Positions 15,211 to 22,578 of a stretch of DNA of 25,537 bases are shown here, in pieces. The DNA is from JAHJSA01 sp038204345 (GTDB lineage Bacteria > Actinomycetota > Thermoleophilia > RBG-16-64-13), in contig JBBRDB010000018.1 in NCBI GenBank assembly GCA_038204345.1, forward strand, positions 1 to 25,537, in the 5' to 3' direction. The notes beneath the pieces were generated by a model. The model worked only from the letters and a program-made list of their open reading frames with translations, searched no databases and had not been told where the DNA came from. The position numbers and the translations under genes are program-made. Each line of letters opens with the position of its first letter. The stretch's first letter is position 1.

Positions 15211-16872
15211 CTAGAAGAGACCGACGATCTTGCCGTCGACGAGGTCGATGTCCTCCGCCGCGGGCCTCTTGGGCAGGCCGGGCATGGTCATCATTTTACC
15301 ACACACCGGCACTATGAACCCCGCTCCGGCGGACAGACGCGCCTCGCGCACCGTGAGTCTCCAGCCCGTGGGACGACCCACTACGGTCTTGTCGTCCGAC
15401 AGGGAAGCTTGGGTCTTCGCCATGCAGATGGGCAGGCCCGAGTAGCCGTTCTTGGCTATCAGTTCGATAGCCTCTTCGGCTTCGGGGGTATAGTCCACGC
15501 CGTCCGCTCCGTAGATCTTGGTGGAGATGGCCTCGATCTTCTCCTTGATGCTGAGATCCAACCCGTAGAGGAACTTGAAGTCGGGCTTCTCCTCTTCACA
15601 GATGCGCACGATCTCCTTGGCCAACTCGACGCCGCCTTCGCCGCCCTTGGCCCAGACCTCGGAGAGCACGACTTTCGAGCCCATGGCCCTGACCTTCTCC
15701 TCCAGGAGCTTGAGCTCACCGTCGGTGTCATCCGGGAAGCGGTTGATGGCCACGACCACAGGCACGCCGTACAGGTGCATGTTCTCCACGTGCTTAGCCA
15801 GGTTCTCGAGGCCCTTCTCAAGAGCCGCGAGGTTCTCCTCCTTGAGGTCCGCGAAGGCCACGCCGCCGTGCATCTTGAGCGCGCGGATGGTGGCCACCAG
15901 CACCACAGCGTCGGGAGTCAGGTGAGCGTAACGACACTTGATGTCGAAGAACTTCTCGGCGCCCAGGTCGGCGGCGAAGCCGGCTTCGGTCACGCAGTAG
16001 TCGGCCAGTTTCAGACCGAGCTTCGTGGCCTGCACCGAGTTGCAGCCGTGGGCGATATTGGCGAAGGGCCCACCATGGATGATAGCGGGAGTGTTCTCGA
16101 GAGTCTGTACGAGGTTGGGCATGAGGGCGTCCTTCAAGAGGACGGCCATGGAGCCGGAGACCTTGATGTCTTTGGCGGTGACGGGGTCTCCCGACTTCGT
16201 GTAAGCGACGATGACCCGGTCGAGGCGGGCCTTCAGATCTTCGAGGTCGGTGGCAAGACAGAGGATGGCCATGACCTCGGAGGCGACAGTGATGTCGAAG
16301 CGCGACTTGCGCTCGACGCCCTCGCCCTCCTGGCCAACGGTGACGCTGCGCAGGGCGCGATCGTTCAGGTCCACCACGCGCGGCCAGGTGATGTTCTCGA
16401 TGTCGATATCGAGGTCGTTGCCCTGGAACAGGTGGTTATCCAGCACGGCGGCGCAGAGGTTGTGGGCCGTGGTGATGGCGTGAAGGTCGCCGGTGAAGTG
16501 CAGGTTGATGTCCTCCATCGGGACCACCTGCGCATAGCCGCCGCCGGCCGCACCGCCCTTGATCCCGAAAGAGGGACCGAGAGAGGGTTCACGCAGGGTG
16601 GTCACCACGCTCTTGCCGATCTTGGCGAGACCCATGGACAGACCCACGTTGGTGGTGGTCTTGCCCTCTCCGGCCGGGGTGGGAGTGATGGCGGTGCAGA
16701 GTATCAGCTTGCCGTCGGGCTTGTCGGCCAAACGGTCCAAGACATCCAGATGGATCTTGGCCTTGTACTTACCGTAGAGATCGATGTCGTCCTCGCTGAG
16801 GCCGAGATCCTTCGCCACCTCGATGATGGGCTTGAGGGTAGCTTCCTGTGCGATCTGGATGTCGCTTTTCAC
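15211..16872 (-). CDS. fhs: Formate-tetrahydrofolate ligase
   Basis: ATP-dependent formation of 10-formyl-THF from formate and THF, the first folate step of the methyl branch. It is full length at 553 residues. It begins MKSDIQIAQEATLKPI, shows the P-loop TPTPAGEGKTT at about residues 64-73, and has other conserved segments such as REPSLGPSFGIKGGAAGGGY and IHGGPFANIAHGCNS. The start is GTG at 16872, with AGGAGG upstream at slightly long spacing. It is the first gene of the operon, and a clear promoter lies about 50 nt upstream. Formate dehydrogenase is not encoded nearby, so the source of formate is outside this window. Confidence 0.98.
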   Translation of the reverse strand: MKSDIQIAQEATLKPIIEVAKDLGLSEDDIDLYGKYKAKIHLDVLDRLADKPDGKLILCTAITPTPAGEGKTTTNVGLSMGLAKIGKSVVTTLREPSLGPSFGIKGGAAGGGYAQVVPMEDINLHFTGDLHAITTAHNLCAAVLDNHLFQGNDLDIDIENITWPRVVDLNDRALRSVTVGQEGEGVERKSRFDITVASEVMAILCLATDLEDLKARLDRVIVAYTKSGDPVTAKDIKVSGSMAVLLKDALMPNLVQTLENTPAIIHGGPFANIAHGCNSVQATKLGLKLADYCVTEAGFAADLGAEKFFDIKCRYAHLTPDAVVLVATIRALKMHGGVAFADLKEENLAALEKGLENLAKHVENMHLYGVPVVVAINRFPDDTDGELKLLEEKVRAMGSKVVLSEVWAKGGEGGVELAKEIVRICEEEKPDFKFLYGLDLSIKEKIEAISTKIYGADGVDYTPEAEEAIELIAKNGYSGLPICMAKTQASLSDDKTVVGRPTGWRLTVREARLSAGAGFIVPVCGKMMTMPGLPKRPAAEDIDLVDGKIVGLF

Positions 16873-16919
16873 GCGTCCCTATCCTCCTATGGGTGGGGGA
16901 GTCAACCGTCCGAAGGACT

Positions 16920-16947
16920 ATTATAGTAACGACCGGCTCTAATTCAA
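16920..16947 (-). promoter_or_regulatory. Sigma70-type promoter of the Wood-Ljungdahl operon
   Basis: On the minus strand there is a perfect -10 TATAAT (16920-16925), a 16-nt spacer and a -35 TTGAAT (16942-16947, 4 of 6 matches). Transcription would start near 16913, giving a leader of about 41 nt before the fhs GTG. The AT-rich patch stands out in otherwise GC-rich DNA. This is the only strong promoter-like site seen upstream of the 13-gene run. Confidence 0.7.
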
Positions 16948-17160
16948 TAGGAACTATCCCGTGCAGCCCACTAACCTTGCCGGTCATCGCCAGGTTTGTA
17001 CCGTTCACCGGAGGAATCAGCTCCAGACAACGCAGAGAGCGCGGGGTCGCGGTGCTCTCTCGCTAGGGGCCCAATGAGTGCCGCGAGTTCGATCGGGGTC
17101 GGCGCGCGCTTGGGGTGACGATCGCGGCCGGTCCGCAGCCCGGCTGACGCCCCGAACCCT
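16948..17160. other. Intergenic region between fhs promoter and larC 3' end
   Basis: No gene is seen here. It holds an inverted repeat AGAGAGC (17034-17040) / GCTCTCT (17054-17060) that could weakly end larC transcription, though no T-tract follows. It also holds two interleaved 5-bp inverted repeats (16973-16996 and 16980-17011) that could pair as a pseudoknot. No known riboswitch consensus was recognised. Confidence 0.35.
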
Positions 17161-18411
17161 TCAGCCGGCCCGCAGGGCCTCGCGGGCCGCCGCCACAGCG
17201 GCGGCCATGACCTGCTGGAGCGGCAGGCCGATCCGTTCTGCCGCCCGCGCGGCGTCCTCGAACTCTGGCGCCACCGCGACCGTGCGGTCCCCGAGGCGTC
17301 CCACCTTCACCCTGACGCTCTCACCGCCTACGTCCACCTGGAGCCAGGTGCGGTCGAGTACGTGTCGTTGCAGGACCGCCCGCCTCACGCCGAAGGTCGT
17401 GGACTCGCTAAAGATCAGCTCGACCAGGGACCCTTCGTCCGCCGGCGCGCACAGCACTGTCAGTTCAAAACCGGGACGGCCCTTCTTCATGAACGCCGGC
17501 GTCCACCAGGCATCAAGCGCGCCTGCGGACATGAGTCTCTGGTGAAGGTACGCGAGGACCTCCGGCGAGGTGTCGTCGATGACCGTCTCCAGTTCCACCA
17601 CTGCCGAAAGCGCACCGGGGGTCGGCGGAGACCCTTCCCCACCCGCGGCGGGCGTCGCGCTCGGTTCGGTCGCGCCTGGGGCCTCCCTGTGCCCGAGGAC
17701 CGCCCTCAAGACGTTGGGGCCGTGCTCCGACGCCCGGGTCCCTGCCCCATACCCAGCCGCATCCACCACCATATCGGGGAGTGTGCCGAAGCGCCCGGCC
17801 AACTCACGCAGGAGCAGGGCCCCCGTGGGCGTGGTCACCTCGAACTCCTCCCCTCCCGATACCACCGGCACGCCCCGGAGTAGCTCCAATGTAGCCGGGG
17901 CGGGCACCCCCAGGCGGCCGTGGGCTGTGACCACGCTGCCACTCCCCACGGGAACGGCCCCATGCACGACTTCGTCCAGCTCCAGCGCCTCGACCAGACT
18001 GATGCAGCCCACGACATCGATCACCGTGTCCACGGCGCCAAGCTCGTGGAAATGTACCTCCTCGGGAGTCACGCCGTGGAGTCCGGCTTCCACCTCGGCC
18101 AAGCGCCGAAGTGCGGCAGTGGCGCGTGTCGCGACGGACGGCGGCAGGGCGGAGTCCCCCAAGAGTCGCTCGATATCGGAGAGCGTGCGCAGCGGCGGGG
18201 ACCCCGAGACCACGACCTCTACGCGCGTGCAGGCCAGTCCGGCCGACGTCCCCTTACGCACCTCTATCCGGGCTTCTGGTAGTCCGAGCGCGTCTACCGC
18301 TTCACGCAGGGCGATCTCGAGTGTCCCTTCGCTGTCGAGGTCGAGCAAGGCACCCAGAAGCATGTCCCCGGATACGCCGGACCACGGGTCGAGGAAGAGG
18401 ATCCGGTGCAC
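17161..18411 (-). CDS. larC: Nickel-pincer cofactor biosynthesis protein LarC
   Basis: CTP-dependent cyclometallase that inserts nickel into the pyridinium-bisthiocarboxylate cofactor of lactate racemase and related enzymes. The 416-residue protein starts HRILFLDPWSGVSGDMLLGA after the initiator and carries the family signature VHFHELGAVDTVIDVVG. An Ala/Pro/Gly-rich linker separates the N-terminal domain from the C-terminal domain (LETVIDDTSPEVLAYL). The GTG start at 18411 has a perfect AGGAGG 6 nt upstream (18418-18423); an upstream start at 18501 is rejected. It is a single uninterrupted frame, unlike the frameshifted LarC1/LarC2 of Lactobacillus plantarum. larB, larE and larA are not in the window. 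It sits upstream of the nickel-enzyme operon but with its own promoter. Confidence 0.92.
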   Translation of the reverse strand: MHRILFLDPWSGVSGDMLLGALLDLDSEGTLEIALREAVDALGLPEARIEVRKGTSAGLACTRVEVVVSGSPPLRTLSDIERLLGDSALPPSVATRATAALRRLAEVEAGLHGVTPEEVHFHELGAVDTVIDVVGCISLVEALELDEVVHGAVPVGSGSVVTAHGRLGVPAPATLELLRGVPVVSGGEEFEVTTPTGALLLRELAGRFGTLPDMVVDAAGYGAGTRASEHGPNVLRAVLGHREAPGATEPSATPAAGGEGSPPTPGALSAVVELETVIDDTSPEVLAYLHQRLMSAGALDAWWTPAFMKKGRPGFELTVLCAPADEGSLVELIFSESTTFGVRRAVLQRHVLDRTWLQVDVGGESVRVKVGRLGDRTVAVAPEFEDAARAAERIGLPLQQVMAAAVAAAREALRAG

Positions 18412-18474
18412 GTTCTGCCTCCTGTGAGAATCGCCCACACGGTCTCCCGACCGTACCATCCAGCAGCCGCCGTC

Positions 18475-18503
18475 ATCATAGAGGCACTGATTGCGTGCCA
18501 CAA
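18475..18503 (-). promoter_or_regulatory. Candidate larC promoter with overlapping inverted repeat
   Basis: Minus strand: -35 TTGTGG (18498-18503), 17-nt spacer, -10 TATGAT (18475-18480). An inverted repeat CAAGC (18501-18505) / GCTTG (18512-18516) overlaps the -35 and could be an operator. The XRE-type regulator is encoded divergently and could bind it (inference). The -35 match is weak. Confidence 0.4.
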
Positions 18504-18547
18504 GCCTGCAAGCTTGGTCTCAGCGTCGGCGGGGTCGCCACGCCCCG

Positions 18548-18576
18548 TTGCATTCTGGTGTTCTTCCTCATAGACT
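18548..18576 (+). promoter_or_regulatory. Candidate promoter for XRE-CPBP gene pair
   Basis: Plus strand: -35 TTGCAT (18548-18553), 17-nt spacer, -10 TAGACT (18571-18576), about 50 nt before the GTG of the regulator gene. Both boxes are moderate matches. Confidence 0.3.
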
Positions 18577-18625
18577 GCAGCCCAGTGATCGCGCCTGAGC
18601 CGCACCTGCGGCAGCGGGGAAGCAC

Positions 18626-19003
18626 GTGAAGCCGAAGCGACTCGCCGACTACATAGGTATGTCCATCCGCCGCCTACGGATGGACCGCGAGTACACGCTC
18701 CAGGCCCTGTCGGACGAATCCGGGATCTCAAAAAGCTACCTGGGCGACATCGAGAAGGGTCGCAAGAACCCGACGACCGACGTGGTCGAGGCTATCGCAT
18801 CTGCGCTGGGCGTCCCCGCACGGCGGCTGCTCTACCACGCCGCGCTCGACGAAGAGGACCCCTTCCTGGACTCGGAGCAGCTCGTGCTCGAGGCGGACAC
18901 CGAAGAACAGATCGAGGTGCGCGAACTCACTCATCTGGCCCACCGCCTGCGACCACTCGACAGGAGGCTGCTCCTTGAACTCGCCCGTCGCCTGGCGCGC
19001 TGA
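18626..19003 (+). CDS. XRE-family helix-turn-helix regulator
   Basis: Small DNA-binding protein of 125 residues. Residues about 10-65 form a classic XRE/Cro-like domain: MSIRRLRMDREYTLQALSDE, then SGISKSYLGDIEKGRKNPT and an IASALGVP turn. The C-terminal half is acidic and then helical, rich in Leu and Arg, and has no recognised sensory domain. The start is a GTG at 18626 with GGGGAA about 6 nt upstream. An internal ATG at 18659 would cut the first helix. Its TGA is directly followed by the ATG of the CPBP gene, so the two are probably co-translated. It is divergent from larC, and regulation of that gene or of its own pair is plausible. The target is not known. Confidence 0.88.
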   Translation: MKPKRLADYIGMSIRRLRMDREYTLQALSDESGISKSYLGDIEKGRKNPTTDVVEAIASALGVPARRLLYHAALDEEDPFLDSEQLVLEADTEEQIEVRELTHLAHRLRPLDRRLLLELARRLAR

Positions 19004-19708
19004 ATGAAGCGCTACGGCTCCTGGCCGGTAGTCATCGCCGCCCTGTTGGGCTCCGCCGTTATCGGCTCGATCGCGACTGTCGTTATGGTCGCGCTGATCC
19101 AGGGAGCCGGTCTGGTGGAGGGGTTCCAGACGAGCGATCTCCTCAACCGTCCCTGGGCCCTCTTCGTCGCCATACTGGTGAGCGACGCCGTACTTCTTCT
19201 CACGGTCTACCTTCTCCTTGTGCGCCGAGGAGTGGTGGGTTGGCGTGAATTGGGACTCGGCCCGAGCAAGGTCACGTACCCCGTCCTCCGGGGCCTCGCC
19301 TATGGATTATTCTTCCTGGTCATTTCCGGCGTGGTCGCCACGCTGCTGGCACGGTTCGGTGTCCAACAGGATCAGGCCGGCCGCTTCCCCATCCAGGGAG
19401 CCGGCCCACTGGGGGCCGCGGGCATCCTGATGGCTGGGGTCGTGTTCGCTCCCTTCGCCGAGGAGATCTTCTTCCGCGGTTTCATCTTCCAGGCGATGAC
19501 GGAACGAAAGGGGTCCGTCCGCGGCCTGGTCTACAGCTCGGGGCTGTTCGCTCTGGTGCACGCGAACCTCGCAGCATTCTTGCCCTTGGCCGCTGGAGCG
19601 GCCGTCCTGGCCATCGCCTACAGGCGGACCGGAACATTATGGGTGCCGATGGTGGCCCACGGGGTCAACAATGCGTTCGCACTGACCGTGCTCCTCCTCT
19701 CCACCTGA
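19004..19708 (+). CDS. CPBP-family intramembrane metalloprotease
   Basis: Integral membrane protein of 234 residues with about six hydrophobic segments (roughly residues 8-34, 50-73, 92-115, 133-152, 178-200 and the C-terminus). It shows the Abi/CPBP (Rce1-like) motifs: E153-E154-x3-R158 (EEIFFRG), F182-x3-H186 (FALVH) and H219-x3-N223 (HGVNN). These provide the metal-binding and catalytic residues of the family. The start ATG directly abuts the stop of the XRE regulator gene, so the pair forms an operon. The substrate is unknown. Family members act in bacteriocin immunity, prenyl-protein-like processing or anti-sigma control, and the sequence does not say which applies here. Confidence 0.9.
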   Translation: MKRYGSWPVVIAALLGSAVIGSIATVVMVALIQGAGLVEGFQTSDLLNRPWALFVAILVSDAVLLLTVYLLLVRRGVVGWRELGLGPSKVTYPVLRGLAYGLFFLVISGVVATLLARFGVQQDQAGRFPIQGAGPLGAAGILMAGVVFAPFAEEIFFRGFIFQAMTERKGSVRGLVYSSGLFALVHANLAAFLPLAAGAAVLAIAYRRTGTLWVPMVAHGVNNAFALTVLLLST

Positions 19709-19766
19709 CCCGTCCTCGAACCGCCCGGTGCCGACCGCCCGCCCTCGCGCCCGACGATCCCGTGCC

Positions 19767-20144
19767 TCAACCCCAACCCAGCTCGTCGATGCGCTCTTCT
19801 GAGAGACCGTAGAAGTGGCCGATTTCGTGAACTACCGTGTGGCGTACCTCTTCCTTGATAGTCTCCGGATCCCCGCCGGCTGACGCCACGATCGACCTAC
19901 GGAACAGCGAGATGCGATCGGGCAGGACGCCGGCGTAGAAACCGCCGCGCTCCGTCAGCGGGACCCCGATGTACAGACCCAGCAGAGAGTCCGGGTCCTC
20001 GCCCTCCATATCCGCCTCGGCCATGTCCTCCGCCGATGGCGACTCGTCGATCACCACCTCGACGTTGTCGAGACGGGCGAGGAACTCTTCCGGCAGCGAG
20101 TCCAGAGCCTCCGCCACCAACTGTTCGAACCGCGCCTCATCCAC
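19767..20144 (-). CDS. Zincin-like metallopeptidase (PF06262 type)
   Basis: Small putative zinc protease of 125 residues. The metal site is H106-E107-x2-H110 (VVHEIGHFYG), with D120 in SEERIDELGWG as a possible third ligand; this matches the zincin-like family of small actinobacterial proteins. The middle region has an acidic stretch followed by LLGLYIGVPLTERG and LPDRISLFR, also typical. It starts at a GTG (20144) that overlaps the 3' end of rdgB by 8 nt, so it is the last gene of the murI-rph-rdgB operon. There is no signal peptide or membrane segment, so it is probably cytoplasmic. The substrate and role are unknown. It converges on the CPBP gene with a 58-nt gap that shows no clear terminator. 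Confidence 0.85.
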   Translation of the reverse strand: MDEARFEQLVAEALDSLPEEFLARLDNVEVVIDESPSAEDMAEADMEGEDPDSLLGLYIGVPLTERGGFYAGVLPDRISLFRRSIVASAGGDPETIKEEVRHTVVHEIGHFYGLSEERIDELGWG

Positions 20145-20811
20145 TTACGGCCGCCTTCGCACTCGCGACCGCGCTGAGCAAGCTTGCCACCGCCCGAGCG
20201 CGGTGGGAAACGCGGTCTTTCTCACCGGGGGCGGACTCCGCCAGCGTCATGTCCCAGCCTTCCGGCACGAACACCGGGTCGTAGCCAAAACCGCCTACGC
20301 CGGTCGCCGACCTCGCGACGCAGCCTTCAACCGAGCCGGCGGCCTGGTATATGCACGGATCACCCGGCTCAGTCGTCGGCACCACCAGAACAAGTGCGCA
20401 CACGAATCGGGCGGTCCTGCCTCCCCGCCCACCCAGGCGGCTCAGCAAGAGGGAGACGTTCTCTTCGTCGGTAGCCCCGTCACCCGCGTACCGCGACGAC
20501 CTGACCCCGGGATCACCCCCCAGAGCGTCCACCTCCAAGCCTGAGTCGTCCGCCAGGACGGTCACCGTGCCCCCGAGGGCGGCGAAGGCGCCGAGGGCTT
20601 TGAGCAGCGCGTTCTCGGCGAACGTCTCGCCCGTCTCCTCGGGCAGGTGGACCGTGTTCGGAAGGGGCGCGACGCTGATTCCCTCGCCCAACAGGCGCCC
20701 GAACTCCTTGGCTTTTCCCCGGTTTCTCGTAGCGACCACCAAGCGCCGATCACCGCCCAAGAACGGCAGCAACAAAGGCGGAGTCGGAGGGGCGAAGGGG
20801 GGCTCGATCAT
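20137..20811 (-). CDS. rdgB: Non-canonical purine NTP pyrophosphatase (RdgB/HAM1)
   Basis: Hydrolyses dITP, ITP and XTP to monophosphates, cleaning the nucleotide pool. It has 224 residues. Conserved family motifs are LVVATRNRGKAKEF near residue 24, LADDSGLEVDALGG, a GFGYDPVF stretch and SHRARA at the C-terminus. A proline-rich N-terminal extension of about 20 residues precedes the core. A start further inside is possible, but the ATG at 20811 overlaps the rph stop by 4 nt, which favours it. It sits between rph and the zincin gene; murI-rph-rdgB is a familiar actinobacterial order. Confidence 0.95.
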   Translation of the reverse strand: MIEPPFAPPTPPLLLPFLGGDRRLVVATRNRGKAKEFGRLLGEGISVAPLPNTVHLPEETGETFAENALLKALGAFAALGGTVTVLADDSGLEVDALGGDPGVRSSRYAGDGATDEENVSLLLSRLGGRGGRTARFVCALVLVVPTTEPGDPCIYQAAGSVEGCVARSATGVGGFGYDPVFVPEGWDMTLAESAPGEKDRVSHRARAVASLLSAVASAKAAVSG

Positions 20812-21551
20812 CCCTGCGTATAGCTACGGGCTACTATCTCCGCCTGAACCATGCCGATCTCCCTAATGCCTGCGGCGGCCAGGTCGAGAAGTTGGTCGAG
20901 ACCGGTCCGATCGAAAGCTATCTTCTCGGCGGTCGCCTGCACCTCGATCAATCGGCCGGAACCGGTCATCACGACGTTCATGTCCACGTCGGCGGTGGAA
21001 TCCTGGGCATAGTCGAGGTCGAGGACCGGCATACCGCCCACGATCCCCACGCTTACCGCGGCCACCGAGTCGTGCAGCGGGTAGTTCTTGATGACCTTGG
21101 CGTCCACCGCCCGCTTGAGAGCCAGATGCAGGGCCAGATAGCCACCCGAGATGGCGGCGCAGCGCGTGCCTCCATCGGCCTCGATCACGTCGCAGTCCAC
21201 GTAGACAGTCCGCTCCCCGAGGCCGGACAGCTGGGTGATAGCGCGAAGGCTCCGTCCGATGAGACGCTGGATCTCGACCGTGCGCCCCCCCTGACGTCCC
21301 GATACTGCCTCGCGCGAGGACCGCTGGCCGGTCGAAGCCGGAAGCAGGGAATACTCGGCCGTCAGCCATCCCTCGCCTGTTCCTCGCAGCCGACGCGGCA
21401 CACCGTTCACGATGCTGGCGGCACAAAGGACACGGGTGCCCCCCAACTCGAAGAGCACGGAACCGTCGGCAGATCGTACGAAATCAGGAGTGACTTTCAA
21501 CGTCCTCAGCTCGCCGGGCGACCGACCAGTCTGACTCTGCTCTGCGCACAT
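20808..21551 (-). CDS. rph: Ribonuclease PH
   Basis: Phosphorolytic 3'-5' exoribonuclease that trims tRNA precursors. It has 247 residues. It shows SVLFELGGTRVLCAASI, the RGTGEGWLTAEYSLLP segment, the SGRQGGRTVEIQRLIGRSLR stretch and VDCDVIEADGGTRCAAISGG with the catalytic region, all typical. The ATG at 21551 has AAAGGAA about 9 nt upstream. It follows murI by 72 nt, with no promoter seen in that gap, and overlaps rdgB by 4 nt. Confidence 0.96.
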   Translation of the reverse strand: MCAEQSQTGRSPGELRTLKVTPDFVRSADGSVLFELGGTRVLCAASIVNGVPRRLRGTGEGWLTAEYSLLPASTGQRSSREAVSGRQGGRTVEIQRLIGRSLRAITQLSGLGERTVYVDCDVIEADGGTRCAAISGGYLALHLALKRAVDAKVIKNYPLHDSVAAVSVGIVGGMPVLDLDYAQDSTADVDMNVVMTGSGRLIEVQATAEKIAFDRTGLDQLLDLAAAGIREIGMVQAEIVARSYTQG

Positions 21552-21623
21552 GCGCTCGTTCCTTTCGCCGGCAGGAAACCGGAGTGAGAATAGCCGTCCC
21601 GAGGGGCGGCGCGATGGACGGGT

Positions 21624-22511
21624 TCACCCGGTGCGGTCGATCGCCACGACTCCCGCCTCCCAGTGGACGACCTCACGGATCGGGAGTTGAAGGAAGCGTG
21701 CACCCACGCGTCTGAAGGCCTCCGGGTCTCCTGTCGCGTAGAAGCGATAGTCACCCTCGCGGCCGGGTAGATTCCCGATGCCCTTGCGATCCAGGATCTC
21801 GCCTACTTCGCGCGCGATCTCCTCCGCGGAATTGATGAGCGAGACGTTCGGCCCGAGAAGCCGGCGCAACATGGGCGAGAGCAACGGGTAGTGCGTGCAC
21901 CCCAGGATCACGGTGTCGGCCCCCGCTTCTTTGATCGGGCGGACGCAGTCACGGACAGCCTGCTCCACCTCCTCCGAGAAGACGTCGCCTTCCTGGATCA
22001 TGGGCGCCAAACGATGACAGGCTACCGCGAAGACGTCGAGTCCCGCATCCAGAGCATGCAGAGCCTGCTGGTAGCCGGCCGAACGCACCGTGGCTTCGGT
22101 GGCCATGACGCCGATCCTGCGGTTGCGGGTCTCCTGCACCGCCGCTCGGGCACCCGGCATGACAACGCCGACGATGGGAGTATCGAAAGCCTCCTGGAGT
22201 TGCGGGAGTGCGGCGGCGGCCGCGGAGTTGCAGGCGACTATGATGAGTTTCACGTCGTGCTCGACCAGAAAGGCGGTATTGCGGAAGGCCAGCGCCCGCA
22301 CCTCCTCCAGGGTCCTGGGGCCGTAGGGGAACGAGCCCGTGTCGCCCAGATACAGGTAGTCCTCGGCGGGGAGGCTCACTAGGCACTCGTGGAGCACCGT
22401 CAGACCGCCCACCCCCGAGTCGAACAAGCCGACGGGACGTGTATCCACCGGAGCGCGCCTTCCGCTTCCGCCAGGGTCTCCGGACGAGGACATGGGCTCC
22501 CGCTCTTCCAT
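21624..22511 (-). CDS. murI: Glutamate racemase
   Basis: Makes D-glutamate for peptidoglycan. The protein has 295 residues from the ATG at 22511. FDSGVGGLTVL begins the fold; the catalytic cysteines are C94 in VACNSAAAAALPQL and C205 in LGCTHYPLLSP. The frame extends further upstream, but that part overlaps hypF and is not family-like. The ATG at 22511 lies 8 nt after a -10-like TAGAAT and has no Shine-Dalgarno, suggesting a leaderless message. An ATG at 22493 (289 residues), with GGGAG close upstream, is the alternative. It is divergent from hypF and heads the rph-rdgB operon. Confidence 0.94.
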   Translation of the reverse strand: MEEREPMSSSGDPGGSGRRAPVDTRPVGLFDSGVGGLTVLHECLVSLPAEDYLYLGDTGSFPYGPRTLEEVRALAFRNTAFLVEHDVKLIIVACNSAAAAALPQLQEAFDTPIVGVVMPGARAAVQETRNRRIGVMATEATVRSAGYQQALHALDAGLDVFAVACHRLAPMIQEGDVFSEEVEQAVRDCVRPIKEAGADTVILGCTHYPLLSPMLRRLLGPNVSLINSAEEIAREVGEILDRKGIGNLPGREGDYRFYATGDPEAFRRVGARFLQLPIREVVHWEAGVVAIDRTG

Positions 22512-22519
22512 GGTGGCGG

Positions 22520-22571
22520 ATTCTACCAGACGCCGCCTCCGCGATGCGGGCTCGGGGCTCCGTGGTAGAGT
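22520..22571. promoter_or_regulatory. Divergent murI/hypF promoter region with inverted repeat
   Basis: Two TANNNT -10-like hexamers point outwards: TAGAAT on the minus strand (22520-22525), 8 nt before the murI ATG, and TAGAGT on the plus strand (22566-22571), 7 nt before the hypF ATG. Each lies in one arm of a 7-bp inverted repeat, TCTACCA (22522-22528) and TGGTAGA (22563-22569). Neither gene has a clear Shine-Dalgarno for these starts. This is the layout of leaderless promoters in high-GC Gram-positives. The -35 regions are not recognisable. Confidence 0.5.
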
Positions 22572-22578
22572 GCGGCTG

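Noticed and set aside
14926..16926. Very long plus-strand open frame opposite fhs and the start of acsV
   Set aside because: It is antisense to an unmistakable fhs gene, resembles no family, and is the expected by-product of high-GC third codon positions. The same applies to plus-strand frames at 12955-14715, 7926-9011, 6366-7496 and 2029-3225.
18412..18501. N-terminal extension of larC
   Set aside because: A perfect AGGAGG precedes the GTG at 18411 and the extra residues are not LarC-like; they also cover the candidate promoter.
19709..19766. Terminator between the convergent CPBP and zincin genes
   Set aside because: Only short direct repeats of CCGCCCG were seen; no hairpin with a T-tract.
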